Shown here piece by piece: positions 41,018 to 50,416 of a stretch of DNA of 64,000 bases. The DNA comes from Ewingella sp. CoE-038-23. Lineage in GTDB: Bacteria; Pseudomonadota; Gammaproteobacteria; Enterobacterales; Enterobacteriaceae. A program made the translations under genes and the position numbers. A model generated the notes under the pieces. That model was not told where the DNA came from, ran no database searches, and saw nothing but the letters and a program-made list of their open reading frames with translations. The stretch covers positions 310,001 to 374,000 of the forward strand of contig NZ_JAZHOH010000001.1 of assembly GCF_040419245.1 (NCBI RefSeq). The letters are read 5' to 3'. Each line of letters opens with the position of its first letter. The stretch's first letter is position 1.

Positions 41018-41697
41018 GGTGCCTTATCGCCCTTATTCTGACGATCGGCCTGCTTTTTACGCCACAGCAGCAGCAATGAGCCGCCAAGGCCACCCACCAG
41101 CAGCACCACCGGCAACAGCATCAGGCAGTTCATCAGCTGATCTTCGTACTTCAGGAACAGCGGCGTCTTACCCAAGAAATAGCCGAGGGTGGTCAAAATT
41201 AAGATCCACAGCAGGCCGCTCATCCAATTGAAGAACTGGAAACGCGCGTTGCTCAGCCCGGACAGGCCCGCGATGGTCGGTAATAAGGTTCTGACGAAGG
41301 CCAGAAAGCGGCCCACCAGCAGTGCGGAAAGGCCGTGGCGGTGGAACAGGTTGTGCGCCCGCTCATGATACTGCACGGGGAGATGCGCCAGCCAGCCTTG
41401 CACTATTCGCGTATTGCCCAGCCACTTGCCCTGAATATAACTCAGCCAGCAGCCGAGGCTGGCGGCGGTGGTCAGCAGCACGATGGTAAGCGGGAAATTC
41501 ATGGCGTCTTTGGCAATCAATACGCCGACTAAAATTAATAAGCTGTCGCCAGGCAGGAAGGCGGCGGGCAGCAGGCCGTTTTCGAGGAAGATAATCAAAA
41601 ATAAAACGGTATATAACGTCCAGACCAGCGAAGGGTTGGCCAGAGTTTCATAATCTTGTTGCCATAAGGCATCGATAAGCGAACTAATGATTTCCAT
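41014..41697 (-). CDS. yqjA: DedA-family membrane protein YqjA
   Basis: YqjA is a DedA-family inner-membrane protein that, with its paralogue YghB, is needed for proton-motive-force maintenance, alkaline tolerance and drug resistance in E. coli. DedA proteins are now thought to flip undecaprenyl phosphate or phospholipids. The 227-residue product has the family motifs [18 protein letters not shown] and [19 protein letters not shown], with the essential acidic Glu and Asp and the paired Arg. It is cotranscribed with mzrA. The 541-base upstream gap must carry its promoter. Confidence 0.95.
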   Translation of the reverse strand: MEIISSLIDALWQQDYETLANPSLVWTLYTVLFLIIFLENGLLPAAFLPGDSLLILVGVLIAKDAMNFPLTIVLLTTAASLGCWLSYIQGKWLGNTRIVQGWLAHLPVQYHERAHNLFHRHGLSALLVGRFLAFVRTLLPTIAGLSGLSNARFQFFNWMSGLLWILILTTLGYFLGKTPLFLKYEDQLMNCLMLLPVVLLVGGLGGSLLLLWRKKQADRQNKGDKAP

Positions 41698-42238
41698 GTA
41701 CTTTTGCGAAACTCCATCGTTTTCAGTTAACCCGCCTGAATCGACTACGGAGCAAGCATGCTCAACGCGAGACTTTCAGACCGAGAAGTACGCCTTTCCC
41801 TGGCGCTGCATTCGGGGCAAAAAGCCCAAAACGCCGTGAGTATTGATACATGCAGTATAGGAATTGATACAAAAGGCCGATTGATCACTGGCAATCAAAT
41901 GCATCTTAAGTGCAAAAAAAACGTTGTAACCTTTATTTTCCTTAGTCTTTATGCGGGTATTTTGGACGATTCCTCGCATTAAGCGCATTTTATCGCTCGG
42001 CGCTTAGGTAATAAAAGTCGTCTAACTGTAACAAAACAACCACCTTTGAGACAGGTAAATATACCTGCTTGAGCGCATTGGTTTAAGTTCGCAACGCCAT
42101 ACGGGGCGCGCTTTTACACTGACTGACACAACTCGACAATGGCTGACAGGTAGAGGCTTATTTTTCTGACAAATGGGTAGGATTATTCAGAAGAAATTGA
42201 TGAAAGCAGGTCGAGAAATCGGCCTGCTATAAGAGGCA
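41698..42238. other. Intergenic region between exuR and yqjA
   Basis: No convincing gene is visible. The stretch should contain the yqjA promoter, which is CpxR-controlled in E. coli, but I see no good pair of GTAAA boxes. It holds a perfect inverted repeat, CAGGTA-AATA-TACCTG, at 42052-42067. A short hairpin downstream of exuR (AGCAGG / CCTGCT, about 42205-42230) may end the exuR transcript. Confidence 0.55.
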
Positions 42239-43042
42239 CTATTTGTTGTTTAGCGGAGTAGGGACATTGAGAGGTGGTGAATCGAGATGCACCACCGGGT
42301 TTTCTGAGTACATATAGCGATCAACGTTGAATTCAAAGTCATCGCTGGTGGCGCGGAACAGCATCTGCTTGGTGTTTTCCAGATGTTGCCACATCGCCAG
42401 CTTGGCGGCGTGCGGGTCGCGGCGGATCAGCGCCTTCAAAATTTTGTCGTGATCTTCACACCAGCCTTCGATCGACTTCTCATCAATATGTTCGTGCAGC
42501 TTGCGCCAGTAAGGGTTCTGCCGACGCTGGCTCCACATCTTCTCGACGATGGTCGCCATGGCGCTATTTTGGGTGGATTGCGCCACCTGAATGTGAAATT
42601 TCAAATCCCATTCTGAATCGCGAAAACGGTCTTCAAGCCGCGCCTGCTCTTGGATCTCCATCAGCCGGATAATGTCCTGCTTGGTGACCTGAGTCGCTGC
42701 AAACTCCGCGATATTGCTTTCAATCAGCTGGCGCGCCTGAAGCAGCTCAAAGGGGCCTGCAGCGCCGAAATCAAGGCCGGTACCGCCGCTGCCCGCCACC
42801 ACCAGATGCTTCTGTTGGTTGGACATTACGTGAATGCCCGAGCCTTTACGCACCTCCACGTAGCCTTCTACTTCGAGCATGATGATGGCTTCGCGCACCA
42901 CGGTGCGGCTGACATTCATCTCTTCCGAAATCAGACGTTCGGCGGGCAATTTCTCACCGACCGGATAAACGCCACCCTCAATACGCTCCTTGAGCGTCGC
43001 GGCCAGTTGTTGATAAAGACGTCTGGTTTCAGTGGGTTCCAT
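42239..43042 (-). CDS. exuR: Hexuronate regulon repressor ExuR
   Basis: ExuR is a GntR-family (FadR subfamily) repressor of galacturonate and glucuronate genes, relieved by hexuronate. The 267-residue product has the winged helix-turn-helix at about 10-75 ([30 protein letters not shown]). The FCD ligand domain from about 95 has the metal-binding histidine pattern. The C-terminus, [13 protein letters not shown], is as in E. coli. The ATG at 43042 fits the family ([13 protein letters not shown]). An ATG at 43057 is a less likely alternative. It lies downstream of exuT, as in E. coli. Confidence 0.95.
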   Translation of the reverse strand: MEPTETRRLYQQLAATLKERIEGGVYPVGEKLPAERLISEEMNVSRTVVREAIIMLEVEGYVEVRKGSGIHVMSNQQKHLVVAGSGGTGLDFGAAGPFELLQARQLIESNIAEFAATQVTKQDIIRLMEIQEQARLEDRFRDSEWDLKFHIQVAQSTQNSAMATIVEKMWSQRRQNPYWRKLHEHIDEKSIEGWCEDHDKILKALIRRDPHAAKLAMWQHLENTKQMLFRATSDDFEFNVDRYMYSENPVVHLDSPPLNVPTPLNNK

Positions 43043-43096
43043 GATTTTACTCTTCATCGCTCTGATAAATTGAATTGCGCGGGTCTAGCGTTCAAA

Positions 43097-43116
43097 ACTT
43101 GTTATACCAGTATACG
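43097..43116. promoter_or_regulatory. Candidate ExuR operator and promoter upstream of exuR
   Basis: ACTTGTTATACCAGTATACG contains a TTATACCA core that resembles the ExuR/UxuR operator (TTGGTATACCAA type). It lies 55 bases before the exuR ATG. Read on the minus strand it also offers TATAAC as a -10 element. Autoregulation is plausible. Confidence 0.4.
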
Positions 43117-43154
43117 GGGAAGTGCAGGGCGTTGCACCGTGCAACTCAAGTGAA

Positions 43155-43186
43155 AACCGGCATGCCTGATTCAAGACATGCCGGTT
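43155..43186 (-). terminator. Weak terminator after exuT
   Basis: The perfect 10-base stem AACCGGCATG / CATGCCGGTT has a 12-base loop. On the minus strand the T-run is short (GGTTTTC). It probably lowers exuR transcription from the exuT promoter rather than stopping it. Confidence 0.6.
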
Positions 43187-43196
43187 GGCGCGAAGT

Positions 43197-44489
43197 TTAG
43201 ACTTTCGCGGGTTGCAACGGCTGCGGAACAGGCTCTACCGCCGAGCGATTTTGCAATACGGTCCAGATAACTATCGCGCCGAGCAGGTCAAATACCGACA
43301 GCGCGGCAAACAGCGGGCTGAAGCCCAGGGTGTCTGCCAGCGCGCCTACTACTAAGGCGAACAGCGTGCTGGCGGTCCACGCGGCCATGCCGGTTAAACC
43401 ATTGGCGGTCGCCACTTCGTTACGGCCAAACACGTCAGAGGAGAGGGTGATCAGCGCGCCGGACAGCGACTGGTGAGCAAAGCCGCCGACGCACAACAGG
43501 GCGATGGCCGCATAAGGGCTGGCGAACAGGCCAATCATCCCCGGCCCAATCATCAGCAGCGCGCCCATGGTCACCACCAGTTTGCGCGAGACAATCAGGT
43601 TCACTTTGAAGTATTTCTGGAACAAAGGTGGCAGATAGCCCCCCACGATGCAGCCCAAATCGGCGAACAGCATCGGCATCCACGCAAACATCGCAATATG
43701 CTTGAGGTCGAAGCCATAGGCTTTAAACATAAACAGTGGGATCCACGCGTTAAAGGTCCCCCAGGCCGGTTCTGCCAGAAAACGCGGCAGCGCGATGCCC
43801 CAGAACTGGCGATTACGCAGGATTTGCCACGCCGACATCTTCTTGCTGTTGGAGGTTTGATGCTGGGCTTCCTGACCACCCAGAATGTATTCACGCTCAG
43901 GCTCACTCAGCTTCTTCTGGTCTTTCGGATGCTTATAGAACACCAGCCAGCACACCGCCCACACCAGACTCAGCACGCCGGTGATGACGAACGCCATCTG
44001 CCAGCTGTGCATCACAATTGCCCACACCACCAGTGGCGGCGCAATCATGCCGCCGATGGAAGAACCGACGTTGAAATAGCCTACCGCAATGGAGCGCTCT
44101 TTGGCGGGGAACCACTCGCTGCTGGCTTTTAGCCCCGCCGGGATCATCGCCGCTTCTGCCATGCCTACCGCGCCACGGGCGATAGCCAAGCCGCCCCAAC
44201 TGCTGGCCAGCGCCGTCGCCATACAAAACAGCGCCCACATAACGGCAAACATGGCGTAACCCACTTTGGTGCCCATCACGTCCAGCACGTAGCCCGCCAC
44301 GGGCTGCATGATGGTGTAACAGGCTGAATAGGCAGCAATAATATAAGAATATTGTTGAGTGGTGATATGCAGTTGATCTTGTAATGTCGGTGCCGCTACG
44401 GCGATGGCATTACGTGTTAAATACCCCAGAACAGTACCGACGGTCACCAGTGCGATCATGTACCAGCGTAACCCTTTAATCTTACCCAT
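43197..44489 (-). CDS. exuT: Hexuronate transporter ExuT
   Basis: ExuT is an MFS (ACS family) proton symporter for galacturonate and glucuronate. The 430-residue product has twelve predicted helices. It shares long identical stretches with E. coli, such as GYLTRNAIAVAAPTL, AGLKASSEWFPAKERSIAVG, QILRNRQFWGIALPRFLAEP and SGALITLSSDVFGRNEVATA. The frame extends 16 codons upstream, but the ATG at 44489 lies seven bases after GGAGAG and matches the family start (MxKIKGLRWYM). It is divergent from uxaCA. Confidence 0.96.
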   Translation of the reverse strand: MGKIKGLRWYMIALVTVGTVLGYLTRNAIAVAAPTLQDQLHITTQQYSYIIAAYSACYTIMQPVAGYVLDVMGTKVGYAMFAVMWALFCMATALASSWGGLAIARGAVGMAEAAMIPAGLKASSEWFPAKERSIAVGYFNVGSSIGGMIAPPLVVWAIVMHSWQMAFVITGVLSLVWAVCWLVFYKHPKDQKKLSEPEREYILGGQEAQHQTSNSKKMSAWQILRNRQFWGIALPRFLAEPAWGTFNAWIPLFMFKAYGFDLKHIAMFAWMPMLFADLGCIVGGYLPPLFQKYFKVNLIVSRKLVVTMGALLMIGPGMIGLFASPYAAIALLCVGGFAHQSLSGALITLSSDVFGRNEVATANGLTGMAAWTASTLFALVVGALADTLGFSPLFAALSVFDLLGAIVIWTVLQNRSAVEPVPQPLQPAKV

Positions 44490-44942
44490 TTCGTTCTCTC
44501 CAACCCAATGTAGTCGGCGATGGCTCGATACGGCCACGGCGCGAATAGCTCCGCCTGACGGCGGGCCTCGGCTTTATTGCTTCTTGGTTTTTTCTTTTGC
44601 CCAGCTAACGGTTCGCTAAAAAATGCCCAAACAACGGTGCCGTCGAGGTGGCAGGATCTCGACGGCACATTTGTTCGGGCAAAATTACGATAACTTGTCA
44701 TACAGATTTAAAATTTGAATGACATCACAAAACCACATTTGAATAGTGTGGATAATGTGCGCTGGCTATATAAATTGATAAAATCCTTAAATATCAGACA
44801 TATTAAAGATTTTTTATTATTTCTCAGTCTATTGGCGAGCCGGGTTTAGCAAGAAATAGCGCTGGACGATAGCTTAAATTGGTGTGATAACTTTGCATCA
44901 AGAGAGATAACTCAAATTAACATCAAGGTGAGGAACCCCAAG
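44490..44942. promoter_or_regulatory. Divergent exuT/uxaC control region
   Basis: This 453-base gap holds no gene. It separates two divergent hexuronate units and should carry both promoters and ExuR sites. Two operator-like sequences are AACTTGTCATACAGATTT (44692-44709) and AAATTGGTGTGATAACTTT (44876-44894). Each matches one half of the ExuR/UxuR palindrome well and the other half poorly. The middle, 44700-44820, is AT-rich. A perfect 10-base inverted repeat at 44638-44667 lies on the exuT side. Confidence 0.5.
44638..44667. repeat. Perfect 10-base inverted repeat upstream of exuT
   Basis: TGCCGTCGAG and CTCGACGGCA flank a 10-base spacer. It lies about 150 bases upstream of the exuT ATG. 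It has no T-run on either side, so it is not an ordinary terminator. It could be a structured 5' leader of exuT or a regulator site. Confidence 0.6.
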
Positions 44943-46355
44943 ATGGCGCAGTTTTTAACTGAAGATTTCCTGCTCGATACCGAAGTCGCACGTCGCCTGT
45001 ACCACGACTATGCGAAAGATCAGCCGATTTTTGACTATCACTGTCACCTGCCGCCGGAACAGATTGCGCAGGACTATCAGTTTAAAAACCTCTACGACAT
45101 CTGGCTGAAGGGGGATCACTACAAGTGGCGCGCCATGCGCACCAACGGCATGGCCGAGCGCCTGTGCACCGGCGACGCCAGCGACCGCGAGAAGTTTGAT
45201 GCTTGGGCCGCCACCGTGCCTCACACCCTCGGTAACCCGCTCTATATCTGGACTCACCTTGAGCTGCGCCGCCCGTTCGGCATTATTGGCAAGCTGCTGT
45301 CGCCGAAAACTGCCGATGAAATTTGGGAGCGCGGCAATGAGCTGCTGGCACAGAAGAGCTTCAGCGCGCGCGGCATCATGAAGCAGATGAATGTGAAAAT
45401 GGTCGGCACCACCGATGACCCGATTGACTCGCTGGAACACCATAAAATCGTCGCCGAAGATGGCAATTTTGACGTCAAAGTGCTGCCGAGCTGGCGGCCA
45501 GACAAGGCGTTCAACATTGATGCCGCCGGCTTCAACGATTACATCAAGCGCCTTGAACAGACCTCAGACACCTCAATTTCGCGTTTTAGCGATGTCTGCG
45601 ACGCGCTGAAAAAACGCATGAATCACTTCGCGGCGCACGGCTGCAAAGTGTCTGACCACGCGCTGGACGTGGTGGTATATGCCGAAGCTGACCAAGCCAC
45701 GCTGGACGGCATTCTTTCCCGTCGCCTGAGCGGCAGCCTGCCGAGCAAAGAAGAGAGCGCGCAGTTTAAAACCGGCGTGTTGCTGTTCCTCGCTTCTGAA
45801 TACCAGCGCCGCAACTGGGTGCAGCAGTACCACATCGGCGCGCTGCGTAATAACAACACCCGCATGTTTGAACTGCTGGGTGCCGACGTCGGCTTTGACT
45901 CTATTAATGACCAGCCACTGGCCGAGCCGCTGTCAAAACTGCTGGGCGCGCAGGGCATGAACGGCGGCCTGCCGAAAACCATTCTTTACTGCCTGAACCC
46001 GCGTGATAACGAAGTGCTGGCGACCATGGCGGTGAATTTCCAAGGCGACGGCATTCCGGGCAAAGTGCAGTTCGGCTCCGCGTGGTGGTTTAACGACCAA
46101 AAAGACGGCATGCAGCGCCAGATGATCCAGCTCGCCAACATGGGGCTGCTCAGCCGCTTCGTCGGCATGCTGACCGACAGCCGCAGCTTCCTATCGTATA
46201 CGCGCCATGAATACTTCCGCCGCATCCTATGCCAGATGATGGGGCGCTGGGTGGAAGAGGGCGAAGCGCCGAATGACATCGCGCTGCTCGGTAACATGGT
46301 GAAAAACATCTGTTTCGACAACGCCAAAAGCTATTTCGCGATTGAGCTTAACTGA
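44943..46355 (+). CDS. uxaC: Uronate isomerase UxaC
   Basis: UxaC converts galacturonate to tagaturonate and glucuronate to fructuronate, the first step of hexuronate breakdown. The 470-residue amidohydrolase-superfamily protein has the E. coli length. Its metal-binding HxH lies in FDYHCHLPP near residue 30. Other family segments are [35 protein letters not shown] and [22 protein letters not shown]. The ATG at 44943 follows GAGGAA. uxaA follows after 14 bases. Confidence 0.97.
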   Translation: MAQFLTEDFLLDTEVARRLYHDYAKDQPIFDYHCHLPPEQIAQDYQFKNLYDIWLKGDHYKWRAMRTNGMAERLCTGDASDREKFDAWAATVPHTLGNPLYIWTHLELRRPFGIIGKLLSPKTADEIWERGNELLAQKSFSARGIMKQMNVKMVGTTDDPIDSLEHHKIVAEDGNFDVKVLPSWRPDKAFNIDAAGFNDYIKRLEQTSDTSISRFSDVCDALKKRMNHFAAHGCKVSDHALDVVVYAEADQATLDGILSRRLSGSLPSKEESAQFKTGVLLFLASEYQRRNWVQQYHIGALRNNNTRMFELLGADVGFDSINDQPLAEPLSKLLGAQGMNGGLPKTILYCLNPRDNEVLATMAVNFQGDGIPGKVQFGSAWWFNDQKDGMQRQMIQLANMGLLSRFVGMLTDSRSFLSYTRHEYFRRILCQMMGRWVEEGEAPNDIALLGNMVKNICFDNAKSYFAIELN

Positions 46356-46369
46356 GAGTGACGCACAGC

Positions 46370-47869
46370 ATGACTGACACGGCGACTATGCAAAGCACCA
46401 TAACTATTCACCCTGCTGATAATGTCGCCGTGGCACTGCGCGATCTCACCTGCGGAGAAATTACCAACACCGGCGCTGCTTTGCTGCAAGAGGTAGTGCG
46501 CGGCCACAAGTTTGCGCTACGCCCGATTGCCGCCGGAGAGCACATCATCAAATACGGCTTGCCGATTGGTCATGCGCTGGTGGACATCGCTGCCGGAGAA
46601 CACATTCATTCGCAGAATGCCAAAACCAACCTCAGCGATCTCGACGCGTATCAGTATCAGCCGCAATTCGCCGCCGTGCCTGAACAAAAGGGCGATCGCG
46701 AGGTGCAGATTTACCGCCGCAAAAACGGGCAAGTCGGTATTCGCAACGAGCTGTGGCTGATCCCAACTGTCGGCTGCGTGAATGGCATCGCCAAGCAGAT
46801 TCAGCAGCGTTTCCTCAAAGAAACTCAGCAGGCGGAAGGCATTGACGGGGTCTACCTGTTCACTCATCAGTTGGGCTGTTCGCAGCTCGGCGATGACCAT
46901 ATCAACACCCGCACTATGTTGCAGAACATGGTGCGCCACCCCAACGCGGGCGCGGTGCTGGTGGTTGGTTTAGGCTGTGAAAACAATCAGGTGGACGTGT
47001 TCCGCGAAACCTTAGGAGAGGTCGATGAAGCTCGCGTGCGCTTTATGGCGTTGCAGAAATTCGATGACGAAGTTGAGGCGGGCGTCGCACGTTTGCACGA
47101 GCTTTACGCCGTGATGCGCAGTGACCAACGCCAGCCGGGCAAGCTCAGCGAGCTGAAATTCGGCTTAGAGTGCGGCGGGTCTGACGGGCTGTCGGGCATC
47201 ACCGCCAACCCGCTGCTCGGGCGTTTTTCGGATTACACCATTGCCAACGGTGGCACCACGGTGCTGACCGAAGTACCGGAAATGTTCGGCGCGGAGCGCA
47301 TTCTGATGAGCCGCTGCCGTGACGAGGCGACTTTCGACAAAACCGTCAGCATGGTGAATGACTTCAAACAGTATTTCATTTCCCACAACCAGCCGATTTA
47401 TGAAAACCCGTCGCCGGGCAACAAGGCGGGGGGCATCACTACCCTTGAGGAGAAGTCGCTGGGCTGTACGCAGAAAGCCGGGCATAGCCCGATTGTCGAC
47501 GTGTTGAAGTATGGCGAACGCCTGACCGCGCACGGCCTGAACCTGCTGAGCGCGCCGGGCAATGACGCCGTCGCCACCAGCGCGCTGGCCGGGGCAGGCT
47601 GCCACATGGTGCTGTTCAGCACCGGGCGTGGCACGCCTTATGGCGGCTTTGTGCCGACGGTAAAACTGGCGACCAACAGCGAACTGGCGGCCAAAAAGCC
47701 GCACTGGATCGACTTCGACGCGGGGCAGCTGATCCACGGCGTAAGCATGGATCAGCTGCTGGACAGCTTTGTGGATCTGATTGTGAAGATTGCCAGCGGC
47801 CAGCAGACCAAGAACGAGCTGAATGATTTTCGCGAGTTGGCGATTTTCAAAAGCGGCGTGACGCTGTAA
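46370..47869 (+). CDS. uxaA: Altronate dehydratase UxaA
   Basis: UxaA is an iron-dependent hydro-lyase that turns D-altronate into 2-keto-3-deoxygluconate. The 499-residue product has an N-terminal SAF domain at about 10-95 and a C-terminal UxaA domain with VGCVNGIAKQIQ, HQLGCSQLGDDH, LECGGSDGLSGITANP and GAGCHMVLFSTGRGTPYGG. A GTG at 46358 and an ATG at 46388 are alternative starts. The ATG at 46370 has the best-spaced GAGAG. The enzyme between UxaC and UxaA, tagaturonate reductase UxaB, is not encoded here, as in E. coli where uxaB is unlinked. Confidence 0.96.
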   Translation: MTDTATMQSTITIHPADNVAVALRDLTCGEITNTGAALLQEVVRGHKFALRPIAAGEHIIKYGLPIGHALVDIAAGEHIHSQNAKTNLSDLDAYQYQPQFAAVPEQKGDREVQIYRRKNGQVGIRNELWLIPTVGCVNGIAKQIQQRFLKETQQAEGIDGVYLFTHQLGCSQLGDDHINTRTMLQNMVRHPNAGAVLVVGLGCENNQVDVFRETLGEVDEARVRFMALQKFDDEVEAGVARLHELYAVMRSDQRQPGKLSELKFGLECGGSDGLSGITANPLLGRFSDYTIANGGTTVLTEVPEMFGAERILMSRCRDEATFDKTVSMVNDFKQYFISHNQPIYENPSPGNKAGGITTLEEKSLGCTQKAGHSPIVDVLKYGERLTAHGLNLLSAPGNDAVATSALAGAGCHMVLFSTGRGTPYGGFVPTVKLATNSELAAKKPHWIDFDAGQLIHGVSMDQLLDSFVDLIVKIASGQQTKNELNDFRELAIFKSGVTL

Positions 47870-47890
47870 ACGTCAGAGAGAACGTGAGAG

Positions 47891-47918
47891 AAGGATCGGC
47901 CAGCGCCGATCCTTTTTT
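47891..47918. terminator. Terminator of uxaCA
   Basis: AAGGATCGG pairs with CCGATCCTT around a short loop and is followed by TTTT. It lies between uxaA and the convergent peptidase gene and may serve both. Confidence 0.9.
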
Positions 47919-47920
47919 GA

Positions 47921-48649
47921 TCAATCCAGCTTCAGCGGCGGCAACTGGGCAAAGATGCTCAGCAAACCTTCCCCCCAGCCTTTACGGATCATGTCGAAAT
48001 AGGGATGTTCCTCCGTGACGCGATACTGCTGCGCGGTGCTGAAACTGTCGGTCGGGTAGATCATCACGTCCAGCGGCAGGCCCACCGACAGATTACTGCG
48101 CAGGGTGGAATCCATCGAAATCAGCGCGCACTGCATGGCCTGCTCCAGCGGCGTGTTGTAAGTCAGCACGCGGTCGATAATCGGCTTACCGTACTTGCTT
48201 TCTCCCACCTGAAAATAGGGCGTGTCGTGGGTCGCTTCGATGAAATTACCTTGCGGGTAAATGTGGAACAGCCGCAGCCCTTCGCCCTTAATCTGCCCGC
48301 CTAACAGCAAGTTACAGCTGAAATCGGTCATGCCACCCTGATTCGCGCCGCTGTCGCGGGCGATCACCTCTCTCACGGTTTCTCCCAGCAGGCTGGCAGC
48401 GTCGTACATCGACTCCACGTTGAGCATATTCTCGCGATCCGGGTCCAGACAGCGGCGGTGCAGCAGGCTGATGATGCTCTGTGTGGTCGCCAAATTTCCG
48501 GCACTTTGGATAACCAGCATCCTCTCATCACTTTGATGAAAAACATGCAGTTTGCGGAAGGTGGAGATGTGGTCCACCCCGGCATTGGTGCGCGAATCTG
48601 AGACAAAAACCAGACCAGAGGACAAGCGCATGGCCACACAGTAAGTCAT
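47921..48649 (-). CDS. Anbu proteasome-like peptidase
   Basis: Anbu (ancestral beta subunit, COG3484) is a bacterial Ntn-hydrolase related to HslV and the proteasome beta subunit. It forms open spiral assemblies, and its substrate is unknown. The 242-residue product starts MTYCVAMRLSSGLVFVSDSR. Thr2 would be the N-terminal nucleophile after Met removal, and Asp18 and Lys33 supply the other catalytic residues (SDSRTN, TFRKLHVF). Ser/Gly residues of the GG-Q/STDSTLR-type core (LISMDSTLRSNLSVG) are present. No ATPase is encoded nearby. It is the last gene of a four-gene minus-strand cluster that recurs with Anbu in many proteobacteria. Confidence 0.92.
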   Translation of the reverse strand: MTYCVAMRLSSGLVFVSDSRTNAGVDHISTFRKLHVFHQSDERMLVIQSAGNLATTQSIISLLHRRCLDPDRENMLNVESMYDAASLLGETVREVIARDSGANQGGMTDFSCNLLLGGQIKGEGLRLFHIYPQGNFIEATHDTPYFQVGESKYGKPIIDRVLTYNTPLEQAMQCALISMDSTLRSNLSVGLPLDVMIYPTDSFSTAQQYRVTEEHPYFDMIRKGWGEGLLSIFAQLPPLKLD

Positions 48650-48677
48650 CGAAATCTACCTTTTCAGTAAGTCAGGG

Positions 48678-49472
48678 TCATTGGGGAATATCGAGCATTT
48701 GCACCGCCGCGACGGTATGCATATCTTCGCACCCTCCGCCTAACCGAACGCCACGCACCGGGCACGCATCAAGATAATCGATACCAATGGCGAGTTTCAA
48801 ATGCTGATTCGGCTGGCAGGTATTGTTAGTCACGTCGAAGCTCTGCCAGTGTCCGTCGAGCCAGGCTTCGGCCCAGGCGTGCATCGCCACGTGGGTAGAA
48901 TCCTCGGTGTAGAGATAGCCACTGACGTAGCGCGCCGGGATGCCCAAGCTGCGGCAGCAGGCGAGGAACACGTGGGTGTGGTCCTGACACACTCCCTGTT
49001 GGGCGGAAAACGCCTGCGAGGCGCTGTCTTTCACCGTGGTGGTGCCGGGGCTGTAAGGCATTTTCATCAACAGTTCGCCCATTAAGGCGCGCAGGCTTTC
49101 ATGCTGGGCCTGCGGGCGATAATAGCGGCTGGCGAAGTCGCGGATCGCGCCGTCGGCCTGGGTCAGCGGGCTGGTGCGCAGGAACACCAGCGGCGATAAA
49201 TGGCCGCAGTTGTCATCCTCGACGTTATCTTCGATTTCCACCACGCCGTTGGCTTCAATGGTGATCGCCTGATGCGGCTGGTCCAGCGTCAGTACGTGCA
49301 GCACGTTGCCATAGGCGTCCAGCGTGCGGGTGGCGAACTCCGGCAGGGTTAAATCCCACGACAAAATCTTCTGATGGCTGGAGTCTTGCGGGGTGAGGCG
49401 CAGATACTGAGTGCTGCGTTTCACCTGCTGCGCATAGGTGTAATGCGTCTGATGACTGACATTAAGCTTCAT
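48678..49472 (-). CDS. Transglutaminase-like cysteine protease
   Basis: The 264-residue product has the bacterial transglutaminase-like N-terminal domain (about 1-85, SHQTHYTYAQQVKRSTQYLR). The catalytic core has the triad Cys162 in GVCQDHTHVF, His198 in HVAMHAWAEAWL and Asp213 in SFDVTNN. Such proteins hydrolyse or transfer amide bonds, and the substrate here is unknown. The frame is open for 25 codons upstream, but the ATG at 49472 overlaps the stop of the preceding gene by one base (TAATG), so translation is coupled. It belongs to the Anbu cluster. Confidence 0.9.
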   Translation of the reverse strand: MKLNVSHQTHYTYAQQVKRSTQYLRLTPQDSSHQKILSWDLTLPEFATRTLDAYGNVLHVLTLDQPHQAITIEANGVVEIEDNVEDDNCGHLSPLVFLRTSPLTQADGAIRDFASRYYRPQAQHESLRALMGELLMKMPYSPGTTTVKDSASQAFSAQQGVCQDHTHVFLACCRSLGIPARYVSGYLYTEDSTHVAMHAWAEAWLDGHWQSFDVTNNTCQPNQHLKLAIGIDYLDACPVRGVRLGGGCEDMHTVAAVQMLDIPQ

Positions 49473-50416
49473 TATTGGGCCTCCAGATAAGTGTGGTGAA
49501 TGCTTTCGGCGATGGCACTGGTTTGGCTCAGGAATTGCGCCAGCCACTCGCGCAGGCCCACCTTCAGAATGTCGTCCAGCGTGCTGAAACGCAGTTCGGC
49601 GTGCAGGGTGTGGACCAGGCGGCGCGGCAAGTTGCCGGTGCGGCCGCCAATCAGCTCCAGCTGTTCGGCCATGATCTCCACGCAGGCCAGCAGCGAGCGG
49701 GGCAGTTCGCGGCGCAGGATCAGCAGATCGGCGATGGTTTCGCGGCTGATTTGCTGCTTATAAAGAGTATGGAAAGCCTCGCGGGCGCTGACCGCGCGCA
49801 GCAGGGTGTCCATCCGGTAATACTCGCGCACCGGGTCTTCATCGGCATCGAGCAGCTGGTTTTTGGCGTCCAGCAGCCGCGCCGTGCTGTCGGCGCGCTC
49901 GAGCATGGTGCCAAGGCGGATAAAATAGAGCGCGTCGCTGCGCAGCAGAGTGCCAAACATAGCCCCCCGAAATAGGTGCGAACGCTCTTTAACCCAGTCG
50001 AAAAAGGCGTCTGCTCCGACCGACGCCACGCCTTGACGGCGGATCTGCTTCATCTCAATCCACGATGCGTTAATGCTCTCCCACACCTCCGACGACAGGC
50101 TGCCGCGCACCGCGTGGGCGTTGTTCCACGCCATCTGCATACAGCTGAAGATGCTGCTGTGGTTAAGGCTGTCCAGCGCGAAGAAGTTGAGCAGGTTGCC
50201 CATAGTGACCTGCGGATAATTGTCGCTGAACAGCTGCCGGGTGCCGGTGAGGGTCAGCGGCACCAGTAAATCGTTCTGCTCATCTTCCAGCTGGGATTTG
50301 TCGCGAATCGATATCATCGACAGCTTGTTGGTGACGTCGAGCAGGCGGGCAATGTTCTCGGCGCGCTCCAGATAGCGCGCCATCCAGTACAGCTCGCTGG
50401 CGGTTCTGCTTAGCAT
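49472..50416 (-). CDS. Alpha-E domain protein (DUF403)
   Basis: The 314-residue product is an all-helical alpha-E (DUF403) protein of unknown biochemical role. The family start MLSRTASELYWMARYLERAEN is conserved (first 20 residues shown only in part here as SRTASELYWMARYLERAE). Family members almost always neighbour or are fused to circularly permuted ATP-grasp and transglutaminase-like proteins. They have been predicted to act with them in peptide synthesis or tagging. Its ATG overlaps the stop of the ATP-grasp gene by seven bases, and its stop overlaps the next start by one. The three proteins are therefore made in step. Confidence 0.9.
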   Translation of the reverse strand: MLSRTASELYWMARYLERAENIARLLDVTNKLSMISIRDKSQLEDEQNDLLVPLTLTGTRQLFSDNYPQVTMGNLLNFFALDSLNHSSIFSCMQMAWNNAHAVRGSLSSEVWESINASWIEMKQIRRQGVASVGADAFFDWVKERSHLFRGAMFGTLLRSDALYFIRLGTMLERADSTARLLDAKNQLLDADEDPVREYYRMDTLLRAVSAREAFHTLYKQQISRETIADLLILRRELPRSLLACVEIMAEQLELIGGRTGNLPRRLVHTLHAELRFSTLDDILKVGLREWLAQFLSQTSAIAESIHHTYLEAQ

